From Chthonomonas sp. (GTDB lineage: Bacteria; Armatimonadota; Fimbriimonadia; Fimbriimonadales; Fimbriimonadaceae), in assembly GCA_016788115.1 (NCBI GenBank), contig JAEURR010000005.1, positions 466,516-530,515 on the forward strand: DNA of 64,000 bases, read 5' to 3'. Shown here piece after piece: positions 53,235 through 62,000 of the stretch (position 1 is the first letter of the stretch; each line of letters begins with the position of its first letter). The position numbers and the translations under genes were made by a program. The notes under the pieces were generated by a model that was given only the letters and a program-made list of their open reading frames with translations, did not search any database and was not told where the DNA came from.

Positions 53235-54410
53235 TTAATTGTTGGCTAATTCCTGTAAAGTTGCCGGGGAAGTCACGATTTTTCCCTTTTTCCAATACTT
53301 CACCTGGATCGTTTCGCCAGGCGATTTGTCCGCGAGCGCTTTGCGAAGATCGATGGGCAACTTGATGGGCATATTGTCGATCTGTACAAGAATGCTTAGA
53401 CGCTCCATGCCGATTTTCGCGGCGGGGCTATCGGGGGCGACTTGGACGATGATGATCCCATCTTCGGGCGGAGCGGCTCCGACCATTCCCTTGATCTCGT
53501 TGCGCACGTTCTCGTACTTGAGGCGACCAGGGAACTGATCTTCCACGATTCCGAGCACCCCGTAGCGAACGCGACCGTACTGGATGATGTCATTGGCCAC
53601 GCGTTGGACCCGGTCGACCGGGATCGCAAACCCGATCCCGACGTTCGTTCCAGTGTTGGTCGCGATGACGGTATTGATTCCGACCAGATTTCCCGCGGTG
53701 TCGCACAACGCTCCACCCGAGTTGCCTGGATTGATGGCGGCATCCGTCTGGATGGCGTTCACGAGGAAGGGGGCTCCGCCGCGCTGGGCGGCTCCGGCTT
53801 CGCTCAAATCAACCGCGCGACCCAGGCTGCTGATCACTCCCACGCTGACGGTGTTGTCGTAACCGAGCGGACTTCCTGCTGCGATGACCCACTGCCCGAC
53901 CTCCAAAGTCTTGATCGAGCCAAATTCGACCGGTACCAAGTCCGTTCGATCGACTTTGATGACGGCGAGATCCGAGCGTGGATCGTTGCCGATGACTTTG
54001 CCAGCAGCGACATCGCCATTCGCGAGGTGGACTTTCACGAACTCGGCGAGACCCCCGTTGTTAGGGTTGGAGATCACGTGGTTGTTCGTGATGATGTGAC
54101 CCTTGGAGGAGATCACCACTCCCGTGCCGCTGCCAAAGGCGCGCACGAAGGTCTCCCCCCACACGTTTTCGACCTTTCCCGAGGCGTCGATGCTCACCAC
54201 ACTCTGGAGAATCTTCTTGCTCGCAGCGCGAAAGTCGACTCCTGTTCCTTGCGGGCCGGTGGATTCGGCTTGGATGATGCCCGCGCTTTTGGGCGTGCCA
54301 ATGTACGACAGGGCCTGACTCGCCTGCACCGAGTTGTAGATGTGCAATGCCGCCAACGTTCCCAGCGTGCAAGCTCCTGCAATTCCGAAAAACTTGAAGA
54401 CTGTCTTCAT
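53235..54410 (-). CDS. HtrA/DegP-family serine protease
   Basis: A 391-residue exported or anchored protease with a hydrophobic N-terminus (about 1-23), a trypsin-like domain and one C-terminal PDZ domain (about 290-385). The catalytic triad is visible as ITNNHVISN, DPRSDLAVIKV and the Ser in INPGNSGGALCD. HtrA proteins degrade damaged envelope proteins. The start at 54410 is preferred: a TAGAAT box lies 10 nt upstream and overlaps the alternative ATG at 54422. The open frame to 54572 runs over the divergent gene. Confidence 0.9.
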   Translation of the reverse strand: MKTVFKFFGIAGACTLGTLAALHIYNSVQASQALSYIGTPKSAGIIQAESTGPQGTGVDFRAASKKILQSVVSIDASGKVENVWGETFVRAFGSGTGVVISSKGHIITNNHVISNPNNGGLAEFVKVHLANGDVAAGKVIGNDPRSDLAVIKVDRTDLVPVEFGSIKTLEVGQWVIAAGSPLGYDNTVSVGVISSLGRAVDLSEAGAAQRGGAPFLVNAIQTDAAINPGNSGGALCDTAGNLVGINTVIATNTGTNVGIGFAIPVDRVQRVANDIIQYGRVRYGVLGIVEDQFPGRLKYENVRNEIKGMVGAAPPEDGIIIVQVAPDSPAAKIGMERLSILVQIDNMPIKLPIDLRKALADKSPGETIQVKYWKKGKIVTSPATLQELANN

Positions 54411-54420
54411 CAACATTTCC

Positions 54421-54426
54421 ATTCTA
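54421..54426 (-). promoter_or_regulatory. -10-like box TAGAAT 10 nt before htrA
   Basis: TANNNT hexamer at leaderless spacing. It supports ATG 54410. Confidence 0.45.
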
Positions 54427-54449
54427 CGCCGACGATGCGGCTCGAACGG

Positions 54450-54455
54450 TACTAT
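54450..54455 (+). promoter_or_regulatory. -10-like box TACTAT 8 nt before the Gfo/Idh/MocA gene
   Basis: TANNNT hexamer at leaderless spacing, no Shine-Dalgarno before the ATG. It lies 23 nt from the divergent htrA box. Confidence 0.5.
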
Positions 54456-54463
54456 GGCCCACG

Positions 54464-55441
54464 ATGAGCAACGTTCGAATCGGATTCGTCGGCGCGGGAG
54501 GCTTTGCCCGCTACCGCATCGGAAACATGCTGAAGGTCTCGGATGCCAAGGTTGTGGCGATGGTCGATCCAAGCGCGAATCAGATCGACCAGACCCGGAA
54601 CTCGTACCCGCAACTCGCGGATGTGCCCGCTTACTCCACCACCGAGGCGATGTACGACGACGTGAAGCTCGATGCGGTCGTTATCCAGACCCCGCACGCT
54701 TTCCATGCTCCCCAAATTTTGGAAGCGTTCAGCCACAAATGCCACGTGTGCTGCGAGAAGCCACTGGTCGCAACGGTGGAAGAGGCCCATCAGGTGATTG
54801 CCGCGCGCGACAAGGCCAAGAAGGTCGGCATGGTGAGTTATCAACGCCACACCCAGGGTGAGTTCTTGCTCATTCGCGAGCTGATCGGTTCGGGAAAGTA
54901 CGGAGCGGTGCAGATGGTCCACGCGCTTCTCAGTCAAGAGTGGAAGCGACTTACCGCCAACACCTGGCGACAAAAGAAAGAGCTCTCCTGTGGAGGGCAG
55001 CTCAACGATTCGGGCAGCCATATGCTCGATATCCTGCTCTGGGTGACGGGGCTTGCTCCGAAGCGGGTCAGTGCCTTGACTGACCACCGCGGGACCGAGG
55101 TGGACATCAACTCGACATTGAACATCCAATTCGAGGGCGGCGCGCTTGGCAGCGTCTGCATTCTTGGCGACGGCGCGAACTGGCATGAAGATTTGACTAT
55201 CGCATGCGATCGGGCCACGTTTTATGTGCGGGGTGGAGAGCTCACGATCGTCGAGGAGAACGGCACGAAGTTGCGGGTGGAGAATCCGCCTGGGATGGGG
55301 ACCCCAGACCAGCACTTTGTCGATGCCATCTTGGGTCGGGTTCCGCTCATCGCGACGTTCGAGGACGCGCTCAAAGTCGCACGCCTGACCCAAGCGGCCT
55401 GGGCCTCGGAAGAGAAGGGTGGCGCGCCGGTCGACGCTTAG
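54464..55441 (+). CDS. Gfo/Idh/MocA family oxidoreductase
   Basis: A 325-residue NAD(P)-dependent sugar oxidoreductase. The N-terminal Rossmann fold begins [18 protein letters not shown], the [29 protein letters not shown] segment carries the catalytic EKP lysine (about 98), and the C-terminal alpha/beta domain includes [18 protein letters not shown] with the usual Asp and His. Substrates are sugars or inositols, not identifiable here. Its stop shares TTAG with hisI. Confidence 0.88.
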   Translation: MSNVRIGFVGAGGFARYRIGNMLKVSDAKVVAMVDPSANQIDQTRNSYPQLADVPAYSTTEAMYDDVKLDAVVIQTPHAFHAPQILEAFSHKCHVCCEKPLVATVEEAHQVIAARDKAKKVGMVSYQRHTQGEFLLIRELIGSGKYGAVQMVHALLSQEWKRLTANTWRQKKELSCGGQLNDSGSHMLDILLWVTGLAPKRVSALTDHRGTEVDINSTLNIQFEGGALGSVCILGDGANWHEDLTIACDRATFYVRGGELTIVEENGTKLRVENPPGMGTPDQHFVDAILGRVPLIATFEDALKVARLTQAAWASEEKGGAPVDA

Positions 55442-55797
55442 ACCGGCAGCTTCTCGGCGTTGACGGTCAGACCGTCCTTCGCGAAATCGCGGTAGAAGCA
55501 CGATCGGTAATGGTCGTGGCACGCCGCTCCGACCTGCTTGACGAAGATCAAGAGCGTATCGAGGTCGCAGTCGATGGTGATTCGCTCGACATGCTGCAGG
55601 TGACCGCTGCTCTCCCCCTTCACCCAGAATTTCTGCCGCGACCGACTCCAGTACGTGCACAGCCCGGTCTCAAGGGTCTGGACCAACGACTCTCGGTTCA
55701 TCCACGCCATCATCAGCACCTGCCCGTTCTCACTGTCCTGGATGATCGCAGGGATGAGCCCGTCGGCGTTGTACTTGAGTTGGTCCAAGAGTTCCAT
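55438..55797 (-). CDS. hisI: Phosphoribosyl-AMP cyclohydrolase
   Basis: HisI opens the adenine ring of phosphoribosyl-AMP, the third step of histidine synthesis. The 119 residues have [35 protein letters not shown] (about 32-66), the Mg ligands DCDLDTL and the zinc cysteines in [13 protein letters not shown]. It is the single-domain form without the pyrophosphohydrolase. ATG 55797 is chosen at the family start; the frame is open to 55839. No other his gene is nearby. A TACTCT box lies 14 nt upstream. Confidence 0.93.
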   Translation of the reverse strand: MELLDQLKYNADGLIPAIIQDSENGQVLMMAWMNRESLVQTLETGLCTYWSRSRQKFWVKGESSGHLQHVERITIDCDLDTLLIFVKQVGAACHDHYRSCFYRDFAKDGLTVNAEKLPV

Positions 55798-55834
55798 GGG
55801 GATTGAGTCCGAGAGTACCCGCAGGGTCGTGCAG

Positions 55835-55840
55835 TACAAT
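55835..55840 (+). promoter_or_regulatory. -10-like box TACAAT 10 nt before the aminotransferase gene
   Basis: TACAAT followed by GGAGAGCGTC and the ATG at 55851. A GGAG Shine-Dalgarno also lies in this gap, so the message could be very short-leadered. Confidence 0.45.
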
Positions 55841-55850
55841 GGAGAGCGTC

Positions 55851-57065
55851 ATGCCACAGATCTCTGCCCGCGGAGTCGCCATGCCGCCCTCGCCCATTCG
55901 CAAGCTCTTGCCGTACGCCGATGCGGCCAAGGCCCGCGGCGTGGATGTGATTCACCTGAACATCGGGCAACCGGACCTGGAGGCCCCTGAAGAGTTCTGG
56001 ACCGCGCTGCGAGACCGTCGGCCCCGCGTGCTGGAGTACTCACCGTCGGGTGGCAATGCGAGTTTGCGCAAGAAAATGCGCGAATTCTACAAGCGTCAGC
56101 TGGGGATCGAGCTGACCGAGCCACAGTTGCTGGTGACGGTAGCGGGAAGCGAAGCGATCTGTTTCGCCATGCTAGCGTGCTGCAATCCTGGGGATGAGGT
56201 CATTGTCCCCGAGCCGTTCTACGCGAACTACCTTGGGTTCGCGCAGATCACGGGTGTCGTAATCCGGCCCATCACCACCCGCATCGAGGACAACTTCGCT
56301 TTGCCCGATGCCCGGGCCTTTGCCGAGCAAATCAACGACCGCACCCGTGCCATCCTCATTTGTAACCCGAGCAACCCGACGGGCACGATCTATGATCGCG
56401 CGCAACTGGAGGCCCTCGCCGAGGTTGCGCTGAAGCACGATCTGTACGTGATTGCCGACGAGGTCTACCGCGAGTTCAACTACACCGATAGCGAGGTTCC
56501 CAGCATCCTGCAGATGGCGGGACTGGAGCAGCACGCAGTGATGGTGGATTCTGTGTCCAAGCGCTATTCGCTTTGCGGGGCGCGACTTGGGTTCATCGTC
56601 AGCAAGAACGAACTGGTGATGTCCGCCGCGCTGCGATTCGCGATGGCGCGCCTCTCACCCCCAGGTCTCGCGCAGATCGGCGTGGAAGCGGCCATCGAGA
56701 CCTCGCCCGAGTACTACGTGTGCGTCCGCGACGAGTACATGCGGCGCAGAGACCTGCTCGTCGCGCGGCTGAATTCTATCCCGGGCGTATTCTGTCCCCG
56801 GATTGACGGCGCATTTTATGCGACGGTACGGCTACCGATTGATGATGCCGACCGGTTTTGCCAGTGGCTACTGGAATCGTTCGAGCACGAAGGGCACACG
56901 GTCATGGTGTCGCCTGCGACCGGGTTCTATGCGACGCCTGGGCTCGGCATCGACGAAGTTCGATTCGCCTACGTGCTCGAATGCGACCGGCTCAACCTGG
57001 CGATGGACATCCTGGAGAAAGCGTTGGCCGTCTACCCAGGACGCAAAGCGCTAGCTGCGGTTTAG
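55851..57065 (+). CDS. Class I/II pyridoxal-phosphate aminotransferase
   Basis: A 404-residue aspartate aminotransferase-like protein. Landmarks are LNIGQPDLEAPEEF, the substrate region YSPSGGNASLRKKM, the Asn and Pro in ICNPSNPTGTIYD (about 178-190), the Asp in YVIADEVYREFNY, the PLP lysine in VSVSKRYSLCGARLGF (Lys about 240) and the C-terminal Arg in IDEVRFAYV. Fold-type I group, probably acting on aspartate, alanine or a branched or aromatic amino acid. The start at 55851 has GGAG upstream; the frame is open to 55803. Its stop shares TTAG with the next gene. Confidence 0.9.
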   Translation: MPQISARGVAMPPSPIRKLLPYADAAKARGVDVIHLNIGQPDLEAPEEFWTALRDRRPRVLEYSPSGGNASLRKKMREFYKRQLGIELTEPQLLVTVAGSEAICFAMLACCNPGDEVIVPEPFYANYLGFAQITGVVIRPITTRIEDNFALPDARAFAEQINDRTRAILICNPSNPTGTIYDRAQLEALAEVALKHDLYVIADEVYREFNYTDSEVPSILQMAGLEQHAVMVDSVSKRYSLCGARLGFIVSKNELVMSAALRFAMARLSPPGLAQIGVEAAIETSPEYYVCVRDEYMRRRDLLVARLNSIPGVFCPRIDGAFYATVRLPIDDADRFCQWLLESFEHEGHTVMVSPATGFYATPGLGIDEVRFAYVLECDRLNLAMDILEKALAVYPGRKALAAV

Positions 57066-58969
57066 ATGTCGCCGTCGGTTTCGTAGTTGCCGCTCAAGAT
57101 GAGGTAGTCGAAGAAGTCAATCGTGCCGTCCTCATTGAAATCGGCATTGGCGAGCCAAGTCGGGTCACCAGTCGACGCGTCATAAGCACCGGAGAAAGCG
57201 AGATAGTCGAACAAGTCGATGAAGTTGTCTCCGTTCACATCTCCATTCACCATAGAGAGGATCACGTTCGCCACGTCGGTCGATCCGACGGTCACGTTGA
57301 TGGTGCGGCGGAGCCAGTGGCTGTACTTCAGGCTGAGTTTGTAGTTGCCTGCGCCTGGGGTGGGAATGACGATCAATCCGCTGTTGAGGACCGGTCGGTC
57401 ATTCCACGTCGTAATTGGCACGTTGCCGGTGGTGCGCCACTCCAGCTGCACGTCCCGTGAGCCGAGCCCAATGCTTGAGCCCTGGAGCGAGACGCTGATG
57501 AAGGCGAACGGGCCTGCCGCGCCGAACTTCTCCATCCATCGCGAGTCCATGTCGTCCACGTCGCCGTCGTTGTCGAAGTCGTAGACGTTCTTCACGGTCG
57601 CGCCACCACCCGCGGGTGCGGCCGTTCGGGCTAGGTTTAGCTGGGTGCGGTCACCGTTGCTGAGCTTGCCGTAGTGACCGATGCGGTATCCCGCGATGGC
57701 CTCGCGGAAGAGTTTGTGATCGTTCGAGTCGATATCCGTGTCAGCGTCCATGTTGGCGCGTGCGGCAGACTGGCCCCCGACCGCCGTGCCGCTGTACCCG
57801 GTCAAGAACTGGAGGTAGTCGGCCACGTCAAGCACACGATTGTCGTTCAGGTCGGCGCGCATCGGCTTTGCATTGGTTGTGTTCTGCAGCCAGGCGAGAA
57901 GTGTTGGCTCAATCGATGCCGTAATCTGGTTGCCTTCCCAGAGGATGAAATCTCCGACGCCTGCATCCCTCGTTTTGTCGAGTTGGTCGGTCAGCGCCGG
58001 GTGGCCGCTCGTGATCGCGAGGCCCGCAACGACCCGTTTGCCTGCTGCGGAACTCTTGGCGGTGTTCAAGTCGCTGGTGATGCCACTCAGCGAGCCGTAG
58101 GCCATCGGAGTTGGCATATCCAGGTAGCCGCCGCTGCACCAGCTTGGCCAGTCTTGGCACTTGGCAATCTGAGCGCTGCTGCTCATCGCGGACGCGAAAA
58201 TCGCCCCCTCGAACGGGATGTCGTCCGATCCGTCCTTGATCCCGAGATACATCTGCCGTGCAGCCTCGCTGATGCCCGCACGTCGCCAATTGAGGAATTG
58301 ATTCCAGTACGGCTTAGTCGATCGGTCGGCTTGCGTAAAGATGTCTGCGCCCGCCCCGTAGATCGCCATGAACTGCGCATTTGACCACGATTCGTAGCTC
58401 CAAGGCGCGCTGTACACGTCGTTGGTGACATCGTCGATGGGCATGCGGTGGTAGTCCGTCTGAATGCCCCAGAGTCCGGAGTAGCCCGCCAGTTCGGTGC
58501 AGTAGGCCCTGAGCTTGGCTTGCACTCCGGGATGGCACAGATTCGCGAAGACTTGGCCAGCTTGATCGCCTCCGGTCGCCCCGGTAGCGATGCTTTTCAC
58601 CTGCCACTCAGGGTTCGAGGTGAAGTTGTAGGCACCGGTGGTCTGGTATTGCCAGTAGCCGGCTTCGACCCAGGCATGAACTCGGATGTTGTAGCGTGCG
58701 GCGAGCGGGATCGCTTGGCCAAGGTAGTCGTATCCGAACCGGCTGTTGAAGATCCCCTGCTTGCCCGTGCTGAGGCCGTGGTAGAAGGTCTCTAGGTACA
58801 GGTCCGTGATGCCCGCGCGGGCATACGCTTGAAGGCTCGTCTCTAGGCTAGAGATGGTCGAGGGCGGTCGTAGCCAGACGCCTCGAATCGGGCGGTCAGA
58901 ACGGTAGGTCTGTCCAAGCGCGGTAGCGGAGGCGAGGACAGCAAAAGCAAGCAAGCAATAACGATTCAT
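57062..58969 (-). CDS. Exported GHL10-like glycoside hydrolase with dockerin-like modules
   Basis: A 635-residue exported protein: signal peptide (about 1-19), then a TIM-barrel domain of the GHL10/DUF187 type (RGVWLRPPSTISSLETSLQAYARAGITDLYLETFYHG; RVHAWVEAGYW; GIQTDYHRMP; about 25-365). A first calcium-binding dockerin-like pair (DLNDNRVLDVADYLQFLTGY; NMDADTDIDSNDHKLF, about 370-430), a DFDNDGDVDDMDS repeat, a beta-sandwich domain (about 475-570) and a final dockerin-like pair (NGDVNGDNFIDLFDYL; ADFNEDGTIDFFDYL) follow. Probably a surface or secreted polysaccharide enzyme. Confidence 0.82.
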   Translation of the reverse strand: MNRYCLLAFAVLASATALGQTYRSDRPIRGVWLRPPSTISSLETSLQAYARAGITDLYLETFYHGLSTGKQGIFNSRFGYDYLGQAIPLAARYNIRVHAWVEAGYWQYQTTGAYNFTSNPEWQVKSIATGATGGDQAGQVFANLCHPGVQAKLRAYCTELAGYSGLWGIQTDYHRMPIDDVTNDVYSAPWSYESWSNAQFMAIYGAGADIFTQADRSTKPYWNQFLNWRRAGISEAARQMYLGIKDGSDDIPFEGAIFASAMSSSAQIAKCQDWPSWCSGGYLDMPTPMAYGSLSGITSDLNTAKSSAAGKRVVAGLAITSGHPALTDQLDKTRDAGVGDFILWEGNQITASIEPTLLAWLQNTTNAKPMRADLNDNRVLDVADYLQFLTGYSGTAVGGQSAARANMDADTDIDSNDHKLFREAIAGYRIGHYGKLSNGDRTQLNLARTAAPAGGGATVKNVYDFDNDGDVDDMDSRWMEKFGAAGPFAFISVSLQGSSIGLGSRDVQLEWRTTGNVPITTWNDRPVLNSGLIVIPTPGAGNYKLSLKYSHWLRRTINVTVGSTDVANVILSMVNGDVNGDNFIDLFDYLAFSGAYDASTGDPTWLANADFNEDGTIDFFDYLILSGNYETDGDI

Positions 58970-58980
58970 CAGGCCCCTTC

Positions 58981-58986
58981 AGTGTA
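58981..58986 (-). promoter_or_regulatory. -10-like box TACACT 11 nt before the GHL10-like gene
   Basis: TANNNT hexamer at the far end of the leaderless spacing range, upstream of ATG 58969. Confidence 0.4.
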
Positions 58987-59021
58987 CAACGGATTGTTGC
59001 GGACTCCAGCAGTGCCTGAGG

Positions 59022-59057
59022 CAAAAGAAAGCCCCGATCCTATCCAGGATCGGGGCT
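59022..59057 (-). terminator. Rho-independent terminator of the large repeat-protein gene
   Basis: On the minus strand a perfect 12-bp stem AGCCCCGATCCT/AGGATCGGGGCT with a 4-nt loop ends in TTTCTTTTG, 16 nt after the stop codon. Confidence 0.85.
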
Positions 59058-59073
59058 AGACTGGGGCGCGAGA

Positions 59074-62000
59074 TTAGTCTTCGCCCTGCAGTTCCCAAGC
59101 TTCGCTCATCACGAAGTAGTCGAAGAGGTCGATCGAGCCGTCGCCGTTCAGGTCTGCACCTATGTTGGCGGTGTAGGCCGGATCGCCCGTGGTCGACTCG
59201 TAGCCCGCGGACATCACCAGGAAGTCGAAGAAGTCGACGGTGTTGTCGCCGTTACAGTCGCCATTGATGAGGCTGAAGTTCACGTCGGTCACCGCGGAGT
59301 CGCCGATGAAGACGTTGGACTGTTTGTCGGATAACCAGTGCGAGGCCTTGGCGACGATGTCGTAGGTGCCTCCCACCGAAGTGACGAACGAGTAGTTGCC
59401 ACTTGCATCCAAGTTCACGATCTTCGTGTCGAGGACGTTGCCAGCCTGCTTCAGCTGGATCGTCACCGGGATGGTGGTAACGCTCAAGTTCCAGGACTTG
59501 AGATCGACCTTGCCCGAGACCACGGCTTGCCCGATGATTTGCCGATTCGCCTTGATGTCCACAAACGTTCCGCCGTAGATCACCGACCAGTCTGCTGCCG
59601 GTGGCAAGGTGGTGAAGGTGCCCGCCCGGCTCGTGCCGGTGATGATGCGGAACGTGTCGTTTGGCTGGACCACCATGCCCGGAAGCACGCTGACTTCCAG
59701 CTTGCCAGCGACGGTGACCGCTGCGCCCGCGAGCTTGCCGATCTGGCCCACCGCGTATCCGCCGATGCGCGCGCTGTACTGGCCGCCTGTCATGGTGACG
59801 TTACCAGTCGTGAGGGTCCCGGTGGGGTTACCCGGAGCGAGGATTCCGTTTGACTGGTTGATCGCTGAGCCCACCGTACCCTTGCCGCGGAACGAACCAC
59901 CGCTGAGCGTGACGCCATTCGTCGTCAGCGTTCCGTCGATGATTGTGAGCCCTGCGGATTGGGTGTAGGTGCTGGCCGCAGGGCTCGTCGTGAAGGTACC
60001 TCCGGTACCCATCGTAATATCACCCTGGTTGTTCACCGAGCCGCTCACGCTTTGGGAACGGCCACCCGAGTAGATGATGCTTCCCGTGTTGGTGACCATG
60101 TTGCGCAGGAAGTCTTGATTTGCGTTATCCCGCAAGCCAGAGTTGACTCCCAGTAGACGAATGCGCGAGGCGTTCTTAACTGGAGGCGGCACTTGCGTCG
60201 AGAGCATGCAGTTGTCGTTGACGATGATCGTGCCGCCGCCAAAGGTGCCCGCGCTGTAGTTCGACATGCCCGCGGTCATCACCACGTTTCCGTCGAGCAA
60301 CTCGAGGGTGCCGTTGTTCGTAAAGCCTGTCGGCCCGCCACTCCAACCCAGATTGAAGTACGACGTTCCTCCACCGTTCACGCGCTGGATCAACGCGTCG
60401 TTGATGAACCACCCATCGCGATGTGATTGTGGTCCGTTCACAATATAGGTGGCCTTGTTGCGGATCGTTCCGTTGTACGAGTAGATCGTTGAGTTTTGCT
60501 GGATCGTGCTAAAGGAGGTCAAGTCCGCTGAAAGCCCGAACGCTCCATCAACCATCAATGTTCCTCCGTTGATGCTGCCGACTCCGTTCAGAGTGCCGCT
60601 CAGCATTTTCGGAGATCCATCGAGGGTGACGGCACCCGCAAGGGTCATCGTTGCACCATTCAGGTAGCACCCCGTCCCCATGGTGGCGTTGGTTTGCATG
60701 ACGTGCGTCCCGTTCGTGAATTGGAAGGTGCCTCCGCCCGAACCATAGAATGCACCCGAGTGGGTGCCGCTGTTGAGAGGTCGCAGGACGCCTGAGAGCG
60801 ACTGCACCGTGCCCTTGTTATTGAATGAAGTAGGACCGCCGTTCCAGCCTTCGCCAATGAACGCACTGCCCGCGCCCGCTGTCTTTTGCAGGACTCCCTC
60901 GTTGTTGAAGATGCCGTCGCGAATGCTCAGGTCCCCCGCGATGTGGAACGTGCCTTGGTTCGTGATCGTTCCCGTGTAGGCATAAATGGTGCCTTGATCG
61001 AACAGCGAGTTGCCGAGGATCACGACTTTTCGCCCCACCGCTTTGCTGTTCGAGGTGGTGAACGTGGCCCCGCCGAACATGTTCAGAGTTCCCGTTCCCG
61101 AGAGTGTTCCACCCCGCTGCGTGAATCGATCGGTGCAGGTCATATTCGCGGAGCCGGTCAGGTTGCCACCATCCACCGCGAATTTCTGGACGCTCACGTC
61201 GTTCACGATGCTCACCGTCGCACCCGTCACGCGAACGTCGCCGGTTCCTGTGGACATGCCGGTTACGAGCGACTGATTCCCTTCCGCGAAGGTGACAATG
61301 CCCCCACCGGTGCCGTTGAAGAACCCGGAGTGGGTTCCGCTGCCGTGGAGCGCGAGCACGCCGCTTGTACTGAGCACCTGGCCTTGGTTCGAAACGCCGC
61401 GGGCGCCGCCGCTCCAAGCCTCGTTAAAGCTCATCGTGCCCGCTCCGGCCGTTTTGCGCAGGATGCCCGTGTTGAGCAACACGCCATCGCGCAAGAATCC
61501 ATCGGCGCGCACATCCCAGATTCCGGAGTTCTTCCAACTAGAACTGTACGCGTAAGTGTTCGACGCGTCTAGGTAGATCGTGCCCGCGTTCTCCACTGAG
61601 CCGGAAAGACTTCGGCTTGAGCCTCCTGTGAACACGAGCGCACTCCCGACGAACTTGCCAGTACCCGTGATGGTGCCAGCGAGGAACTGGGGGGTACCGC
61701 TCAACGTGTTCGTCCCGGTCACCGTGAGTGTTGCGCCGTTGACCGCAGAACCAGTTGCTAGTGTACAGCCTGTAATAGTGTGGTTTCCCGTGACAAATTG
61801 CACGGTTCCGGAGCCAGTGCCAGAAAAGGTGCCGCCTGTATGGAGGCCGTTAGCGCCAAACGCGAGCACGCCACTGGACGAAGTCATCGTCCCTTGGTTC
61901 TTCGTCAAAATGGTGCCGCCGCTCCACGGCGTGTTGAGAATCGCAGTCCCAACACCCGAGGTCTTGGCGATCGTCCCATTGTTGGTCAAGGTACCGTCAC

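Noticed and set aside
53235..54572. htrA starting at 54572
   Set aside because: The extra residues overlap the divergent oxidoreductase gene; the hydrophobic anchor begins near 54410, which has a TAGAAT box 10 nt upstream.
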